Shown piece after piece: positions 59,415 through 64,000 of a stretch of DNA of 64,000 nucleotides. The DNA is from Desulfosarcina widdelii (GTDB lineage: Bacteria > Desulfobacterota > Desulfobacteria > Desulfobacterales > Desulfosarcinaceae), in the NCBI RefSeq assembly GCF_009688965.1, contig NZ_AP021875.1:4588001-4652000 (forward strand). The letters are read 5' to 3'. The notes under the pieces were generated by a model. The model saw only the letters and a list, made by a program, of their open reading frames with translations, was not told where the DNA came from and did no database searches. Both the position numbers and the translations under genes were made by a program. Numbering within the stretch: position 1 is the stretch's first letter; every line of letters starts with the position of its first letter.

Positions 59415-60137
59415 ATGGACTCCCTTCTTCTGAACCTGTCGAACATCAGTTTTCACTACCCCGGCGGAAAGCCGGTTCTCGACCGCCTCGAATTTCGCCT
59501 TAACGCCGGTGACCGCGTTGGACTGGTGGCACCCAATGGCAGCGGCAAGACCACCTTGTTTCATGTGATCATGGGGCTGCTCAAACCCGATTCCGGTACG
59601 GTGGAAGCCTTCGGCCGCCCCAGACAAGAGGAAAGCGACTTTGTCGAAGTACGTCGGCGCATCGGCCTCTTGTTCCAGGATGCCGACGACCAGCTTTTCT
59701 CCCCCACGGTCCTGGAAGATGTTGCCTTCGGGCCATTGAACCTGGGAAAAACAAGAGAGGAAGCCCTGGCCGTCGCCAGGGAAACCCTTGATTTTCTGGG
59801 ATTGAAGGGCTTCGAGGATCGGGTGACCTACAAGTTGTCCGGAGGGGAAAAACGACTGGTGTCCCTGGCAACGGTCCTGTCCATGCGGCCGGAGGTGCTG
59901 CTGCTGGACGAGCCTTCCACGGGCTTGGATTCAACCACGAAGGAAACGCTCGTCGAGATCCTCAACGGGCTTGATCTTTCCCTGATTCTCATCTCCCACG
60001 AGTTCGACTTCCTCTCCCGAACCGCCCGGCACATCTATACTTTGGAAGATGGCCGCATTCGCCTGGACGCAGAACTACAGATTCATACCCATCAACACGC
60101 CCATCTCGTAGGAGACCAGCCCCACAAGCACATTTAA
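59415..60137 (+). CDS. cbiO: ECF transporter ATP-binding protein CbiO/NikO
   Basis: 240 residues. Walker A is APNGSGKTTLFHV, the Q-loop GLLFQDADDQLFSPTV (typical ECF-A), the signature KLSGGEKRLVSLATVL, Walker B VLLLDEPSTGLD and the H-loop LISHEFDFL. A C-terminal His-rich stretch (HTHQHAHLVGDQPHKH) would bind Ni or Co. It starts two bases after cbiQ. Confidence 0.93.
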   Translation: MDSLLLNLSNISFHYPGGKPVLDRLEFRLNAGDRVGLVAPNGSGKTTLFHVIMGLLKPDSGTVEAFGRPRQEESDFVEVRRRIGLLFQDADDQLFSPTVLEDVAFGPLNLGKTREEALAVARETLDFLGLKGFEDRVTYKLSGGEKRLVSLATVLSMRPEVLLLDEPSTGLDSTTKETLVEILNGLDLSLILISHEFDFLSRTARHIYTLEDGRIRLDAELQIHTHQHAHLVGDQPHKHI

Positions 60138-60159
60138 GGTCGGAAAATCAACTCGGATA

Positions 60160-61008
60160 CTATTCGGCTTCGACAAATCCGTTGATCTGGCGTTGAAAGC
60201 TCTTATAGGTAATCATCAGAGACTTTATCCGCTGTTTGTCGGGGAAAAAGAGTTCGAACACTTCCTGATATACGTGATAGGCCAACCGGTCGACGCCGAT
60301 GCCGGTGTCCACCATCATGGCGATCATGTCGGCCAGGTAGAGGGTCACCGTGGCCGGGTCGTTGCGTGCGGCAGGCGTGGTCAGATGGTGGTTTTCGATC
60401 ATATAGGTCATGTGAGGGCTGAAATGCCATTGCTTGGCGATCATGCCGCCCACGGTGGTGTGGTCCATGCCCAGCACCTCCATTTCCGCTTCCACGAAGC
60501 TCATTCCCTTGCCCTTCACCAACTCCTGAATGGATGTAAGCTGGTCGGCGACAAATTCGTGCAGAACGACCTTGCCGATATCTTTCAGCAACGCGGCCGT
60601 ATAGATGGCCGGCAGGCTCATCAGGTCGTGTTCGTCGGCCAGCGTCCGGGCAACCATGGCAACGGCCAGGCTCTGGCGCCACAGATCCCCTTTGGCCAGT
60701 CCATAACCTTTCTGGGCCCGCTTGAGATTGCCGGACAGGTTTTGGGAAAGCACCATTTCCACCACCCGCTGCAACCCCAGCATGGCAACGGCCTGCTGAA
60801 CGGAGTCGACTTTGACGGGCAAACCCACATGGGCGGAGTTGACCGTTTTCAACAGATTGGCGGTAATGGCCGGATCACGCTCGACCACGTCCATCAAATC
60901 TTTCAAAGGTGCATCCGGGTCGTCGGCCAGATCCAGGACTTTGTGGATGACCGAAGGTATCGGTTCCAGGCGTTCTACCTTCTTCAATACTTTTTTAAGG
61001 TTGTCCAT
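60160..61008 (-). CDS. HDOD domain signal-transduction protein
   Basis: 282 residues from ATG 61008, which has AAGGA ten bases upstream; ATG 61032 is an alternative. The HDOD core runs from PSVIHKVLDLADDPDAPLKDLMDVVERDPAIT to AALLKDIGKVVLHEF. KDIGK replaces the HD metal-binding pair of true HD phosphohydrolases, so it is not expected to be enzymatic. Such proteins regulate motility, biofilm or other signalling. It is convergent with cbiO. Confidence 0.87.
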   Translation of the reverse strand: MDNLKKVLKKVERLEPIPSVIHKVLDLADDPDAPLKDLMDVVERDPAITANLLKTVNSAHVGLPVKVDSVQQAVAMLGLQRVVEMVLSQNLSGNLKRAQKGYGLAKGDLWRQSLAVAMVARTLADEHDLMSLPAIYTAALLKDIGKVVLHEFVADQLTSIQELVKGKGMSFVEAEMEVLGMDHTTVGGMIAKQWHFSPHMTYMIENHHLTTPAARNDPATVTLYLADMIAMMVDTGIGVDRLAYHVYQEVFELFFPDKQRIKSLMITYKSFQRQINGFVEAE

Positions 61009-61268
61009 GCTTTCGTTGTCCTTATTTTCCATTTTTCGTTTCGAGAATGGCACGATGCAGGCACACAATAAATCATCGGTTCTTTTCGGGCCGGCATTAG
61101 CGAATTTTGTCGTCCAGGCTGCGATTCTCGTATAAATCGATAAGGATGGACTGAATACAGGAAACCAGAAGCCAGCCACAAGAATGGATCGGTAGACGGG
61201 AACCCGATCATGATTATGTTTTACGGGTTTTGCAAACGGTCATTACCCGCAGCGTTATAGGTGACACC

Positions 61269-62159
61269 ATGATTCGACTGGGGCTATGCTGTATTTTTCG
61301 AAATGCGCCCATCAAATTCCGGCGGACCACCGCACGATATCTGTTATCCATTTCCAAAGCCAAACGGGAAGAACATCTGGCCACGATCTGTATGCACAAT
61401 GCCGATGCCCTCTACCGGTCGCTGAAATTTTGTGCTGCCAATGGCATCGGCGCCTTTCGGATCAACAGCCAGATTCTACCCGCCAAAACCCATCCAGAAG
61501 CGGGATACGACCTGGATAAATTGCCGGAAGGGGACCGGATCATCGCGCGTTTCAAGCAATGCGGCGCCTTTGGCCGCGAAAACGGAATTCGGACCTCCTT
61601 TCATCCGGATCAGTTTCTGGTGCTTTCGTCGACCGACGCCGATGTGGTCAAGCGCTCCATTGCGGACCTGGAGTACCATGCCATGGTGGCCGGGTGGGTG
61701 GGGGCCGATGTGATCAACATTCACGGCGGCGGGGCCTATGGCGATAAAAAGAGCGCGCTCAGACGGCTGGCCGGGGTGATCAGAGGGCTCGACCGGGAAA
61801 TCGGAAGCCGCCTGACCCTCGAAAACGACGACCGGGTCTATACGCCGGCGGACCTGCTACCCTTGTGCATGGAAACCGGCGTTCCACTGGTCTATGACGT
61901 TCACCACCATCGCTGCCTGCCCGATGGAAGCAGCGTTGAGCAAACGACCGAAGCGGCGCTGGCCACCTGGAACCGGGAGCCGTTGTTTCACCTTTCCAGC
62001 CCCCTGAACGGGTGGGAAAAGGGTCCCTGTCGGCCCCATCACGACTATATCGACCCAAAGGATTTTCCCGATTGCTGGAAAGGGCTGGATCTTACGGTGG
62101 AGGTGGAGGCCAAAGCCAAGGAGCTGGCGGTGCTGCGGTTAAAAAAGGGCTGCGGTTAA
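61269..62159 (+). CDS. uvsE: UV damage endonuclease
   Basis: 296 residues. Cuts 5' of UV photoproducts and starts an excision pathway independent of UvrABC. Family features are IRLGLCCIF, AFRINSQILPAKTHPE, SFHPDQFLVLSS, VINIHGGGAYGDK, LTLENDDRVYTPADLLPLC and VYDVHHHR, with the His, Glu and Asp metal ligands of a TIM barrel. ATG 61269 has TAGGTGAC upstream. It is convergent with the GntR gene and overlaps its stop by four bases. Confidence 0.93.
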   Translation: MIRLGLCCIFRNAPIKFRRTTARYLLSISKAKREEHLATICMHNADALYRSLKFCAANGIGAFRINSQILPAKTHPEAGYDLDKLPEGDRIIARFKQCGAFGRENGIRTSFHPDQFLVLSSTDADVVKRSIADLEYHAMVAGWVGADVINIHGGGAYGDKKSALRRLAGVIRGLDREIGSRLTLENDDRVYTPADLLPLCMETGVPLVYDVHHHRCLPDGSSVEQTTEAALATWNREPLFHLSSPLNGWEKGPCRPHHDYIDPKDFPDCWKGLDLTVEVEAKAKELAVLRLKKGCG

Positions 62160-62851
62160 AATTCGGCGCGGCTTTTCTCTTTCATCAGATGGGACAGACC
62201 ATCTAGCACATGCTGTTTCACACGGCCAATGTGCTCGGAAAGCACCCGTTGGGCCTCTTGGAGGTTGCCGTCGCGAACGTGCGCGAACAACTCTTTGTGA
62301 GCGGCGTCGGCCTTGTCCATGGAGGTCGAAAAAAGGATGTTGCCCCCGTATTTCAGGTAGAGCAGATCGAAAAGAAAACGCAGGGTCTGGTGCTGGACAC
62401 GATTACCGGACAGGTCGGCCAGGGTGAGGTGAAACTCCATATCCTTCAGCAGCCGGTCGTGCAGATAAATTTTGCGGGAAGCCTGCAAATGGGCCTTTAG
62501 GGCGTCTTCCAGTTTCTGGAGTGCCGGCGTATCCATCCGGGCCATGGTTCGGGGCAAAAGGGCCAGCTCGATCTGTTCCCGGAACTCGTAAATCTCTTCG
62601 ACTTCCCGGATGCTGATCGGCTCGGTGTAGTAGCCGCGGTGGCGCTCATGGCGGACCAATCCCTGAAATTCCAGCCACTTGAGGGCCTGAATCACGGGGG
62701 TCTGGCTCATGCCCAGCCGCTCGGCCAGATCGCGGTAGGCAATTTTCTGCCCCGGCACGATTTCGTTGTGAAACAACATCTGCCGGATGCCCTGGTAGGC
62801 CTTGCGGGTGTGGCCGGCGTCGGCCTTGTCTTTTGTTTTCGCTGGTGCCAT
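62156..62851 (-). CDS. GntR-family transcriptional regulator, FadR/FCD subfamily
   Basis: 231 residues. The winged helix is QMLFHNEIVPGQKIAYRDLAERLGMSQTPVIQALKWLEFQGLVRHERHRGYYT. The C-terminal FCD domain has the helical pattern EIYEFREQIELALLPRTMARM and a His/Asp-containing FHLTLADLSGNR, typical metal/ligand residues. It probably senses an organic acid or acyl compound. Two palindromes directly upstream look like autoregulatory sites. The DUF6125 gene is on the same strand 66 bases upstream. Confidence 0.9.
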   Translation of the reverse strand: MAPAKTKDKADAGHTRKAYQGIRQMLFHNEIVPGQKIAYRDLAERLGMSQTPVIQALKWLEFQGLVRHERHRGYYTEPISIREVEEIYEFREQIELALLPRTMARMDTPALQKLEDALKAHLQASRKIYLHDRLLKDMEFHLTLADLSGNRVQHQTLRFLFDLLYLKYGGNILFSTSMDKADAAHKELFAHVRDGNLQEAQRVLSEHIGRVKQHVLDGLSHLMKEKSRAEF

Positions 62852-62865
62852 GGGTCCGCCCGTAA

Positions 62866-62893
62866 GATTTGATCAAATCTTTGATTAAATCAA
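62866..62893. promoter_or_regulatory. Putative GntR operator, two adjacent palindromes
   Basis: GATTTGATCAAATC (62866-62879) is a perfect 14-bp palindrome. After one base, TTGATTAAATCAA (62881-62893) is a second, with one central base. Both share the TTGAT/ATCAA half-site. They lie 15 bases upstream of the GntR ATG, between it and the DUF6125 gene end, where repression would block the GntR promoter. Confidence 0.6.
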
Positions 62894-62917
62894 TGCGGCC
62901 CGGATGTCAATACGTTG

Positions 62918-63664
62918 CTAATCCTTCATCGAGAAACGCCATGCACAATACCAGTCGTCAGGATGCGCGTCCGGCGGGCAGCCGATGCATTCGGTCTCAA
63001 TCCGGGAATCGACGGCTCTGGCAAAATAGGCGTATTCCACCAGACCGGCGGATTTGCAGGGATAGTCGGGGAGGCTCTTTTTTTTGCGGGCCACCTGGAC
63101 CCGGCATTCGTTCATGCGGAAAATGAAGGCATCCGGGCCGTCGTCTTCGAAGGACTGCACGTTGATGCGGGCGTAGACGCGAAAACTCAGTGCCTTTTTG
63201 AGCCCTTCCAGTCCCGGTTGTTCGCCGAGATTGAGGAATCGTTTGATGGACCAGGCTTCGAAAGGCGAGAAGTGGGCCCAGCAGGAGTCGTTGCAGCGTT
63301 TGGCGTCGTTCATGCCGTTGGTGAACTCCACCGCCTGGAACCAGACCCCGTCGTTGGCCAGCCAGTTGATGGCGACCCCGTCGAGAAGCGCCAAAAGATC
63401 TTTTTTTTCCATGTTCAAAAGCGGTTCGGGAATGCCGTTTTTCATGTCGAAGCCGAGGATTTTGGACAGCCGCTTGAATTGAATGCCAAGGCTTTTTTCC
63501 GAAGCCGCGGAAAGCGCTTCCAGCGCCTTTTCCATGCCCATCTGGTGGCGGATTTCAGTGAACCAGAGCGCATAGTGGATAATGGTCCGGTGCATGATAT
63601 CCATGACGAGGCGTGCGGTCTGTTCCTGATCCAGGTTGTCGATGGTTTCGACATTAATGGCCAT
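62918..63664 (-). CDS. DUF6125 family cytosolic protein
   Basis: 248 residues, soluble, with no signal peptide. Matches by eye the DUF6125 family of anaerobes: an N-terminal helical region (HRTIIHYALWFTEIRHQMG) and a C-terminal part with CNDSCWAHFSPFEAWSIKRF, YPCKSAGLVEYAYFARAVD and the cysteine motif CIGCPPDAHPDDWYCAWRF. The Cys and His positions suggest metal binding. AAAGGAGACCGCCC precedes the ATG. The function is unknown. It is the first gene upstream of the GntR regulator. Confidence 0.75.
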   Translation of the reverse strand: MAINVETIDNLDQEQTARLVMDIMHRTIIHYALWFTEIRHQMGMEKALEALSAASEKSLGIQFKRLSKILGFDMKNGIPEPLLNMEKKDLLALLDGVAINWLANDGVWFQAVEFTNGMNDAKRCNDSCWAHFSPFEAWSIKRFLNLGEQPGLEGLKKALSFRVYARINVQSFEDDGPDAFIFRMNECRVQVARKKKSLPDYPCKSAGLVEYAYFARAVDSRIETECIGCPPDAHPDDWYCAWRFSMKD

Positions 63665-63823
63665 GGGCGGTCTCCTTTCATTGGTGGCACCCGTCCCTTT
63701 TTAAGGACAGGTCGGCGGCAGATGAGGGTTATCGGGAAACGTTGGCGGCATGCACTGTAGGCAAAGGTCTCGGCGAAGTCAAGACTTGTGGCCGCATGCC
63801 CATAATGGATGGACAAACATTTA

Positions 63824-64000
63824 TTATGGGAACATGTCGACCGGGTTCAGACGGTACAACGGGCCGTGGTTTACGATTTGACTGCGCAGGTTGCGTCGGA
63901 AGCTGACGAAGCCCGGTTTTCGAGGCCGATGAATCAGGTGCGACAGGCAAGTGCAGTCCGAGGCGCCGAAACCGGCAACGGGGCAGGTCGATCCTTTCAG
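63824..64000 (-). pseudogene. Possible decayed C-terminal fragment of a 23S rRNA uracil-C5 methyltransferase (partial)
   Basis: An open minus-strand frame from the window edge ends at TAA 63824-63826 with YRLNPVDMFP. That string matches the PVDMFP motif near the C-terminus of RlmD/RumA enzymes, which normally continues with HTxHVE; here it stops. The preceding FVSFRRNLRSQIVNHG loosely follows the YVSCDPATLARDL motif, but the catalytic Cys is absent. In another frame, LPRCRFRRLGLHL resembles DPPRAGLHP. I read this as a frameshifted remnant, with low certainty because the rest is outside the window. Confidence 0.3.

Noticed and set aside
1..64000. Prophage, integrative element or toxin-antitoxin locus
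   Set aside because: No integrase, transposase, phage structural or toxin-antitoxin genes were recognised anywhere in the window.

Overview
This window is about 64 kb of chromosomal sequence. It looks like a sulfate-reducing Desulfobacterota genome of the Desulfosarcina/Desulfobacteraceae type. The evidence is a MetV-MetF pair of the reductive acetyl-CoA pathway, several stand-alone ferredoxin-type proteins, large hybrid sensor kinases (one with a c-type haem motif), a complete MoxR/Bat operon, a nickel/cobalt ECF transporter and many dispersed palindromic repeats. I saw no tRNA, rRNA, CRISPR array, prophage or complete transposase. Genes are dense, on both strands, and start codons often overlap upstream stop codons.

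Layout: 1-1638 is metV (5' cut by the window edge) and metF. 1695-3707 is galU and ilvE on the minus strand. 3901-8477 is a sn-glycerol-3-phosphate ABC importer (ugpC divergent from ugpB-A-E). A response regulator and a 1051-residue hybrid kinase follow (8543-12203), then a flavin amine oxidase, a rhodanese, a HAD phosphatase and a glycerophosphodiesterase whose product would feed the Ugp importer. 16294-19659 is a co-directional set: a crotonase-fold enzyme, a DUF1786 protein, a paraoxonase-like beta-propeller and a hotdog thioesterase. 19664-23586 holds a polysaccharide deacetylase-like protein and a MocR regulator divergent from a DUF2917/EamA exporter pair. 23610-29660 holds a second hybrid kinase, ssb, a DUF362 ferredoxin and a THUMP RNA methyltransferase.

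29877-38697 is moxR, DUF58, DUF4381, batA, batB/C, batD and batE. Repeat elements interrupt it, and one of the gaps holds a GIY-YIG nuclease gene with a stop at codon 2. 38768-43891 is a zinc island: a YraQ-type permease and a TIGR03943 protein divergent from znuA-C-B-zur, with a perfect inverted-repeat operator between them. 43945-50473 holds a cysteine desulfurase, two periplasmic binding proteins (the second truncated), an RluA-type pseudouridine synthase, an RsmG-SpoU fusion and a lipoprotein-like serpin. 50803-56314 holds an iron-sulfur protein and a coupled minus-strand cluster (fused glycosyltransferase, radical SAM, prmA, lipoprotein). 56648-60137 is a nickel/cobalt ECF transporter. 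The window ends with an HDOD protein, a UV-damage endonuclease, a GntR regulator, a DUF6125 protein and a possible decayed RNA methyltransferase tail.

The least explained features are the dispersed repeats and their effect on genes. In three exported-protein genes (DUF4381, batD and the lipoprotein at 52115), repeat-derived DNA lies in frame between the start codon and the signal peptide. Other items worth following are the RsmG-SpoU fusion, the ASKHA-like DUF1786 protein beside a crotonase lacking one catalytic glutamate, and MocR operator hexamers spaced exactly 25 bp apart.
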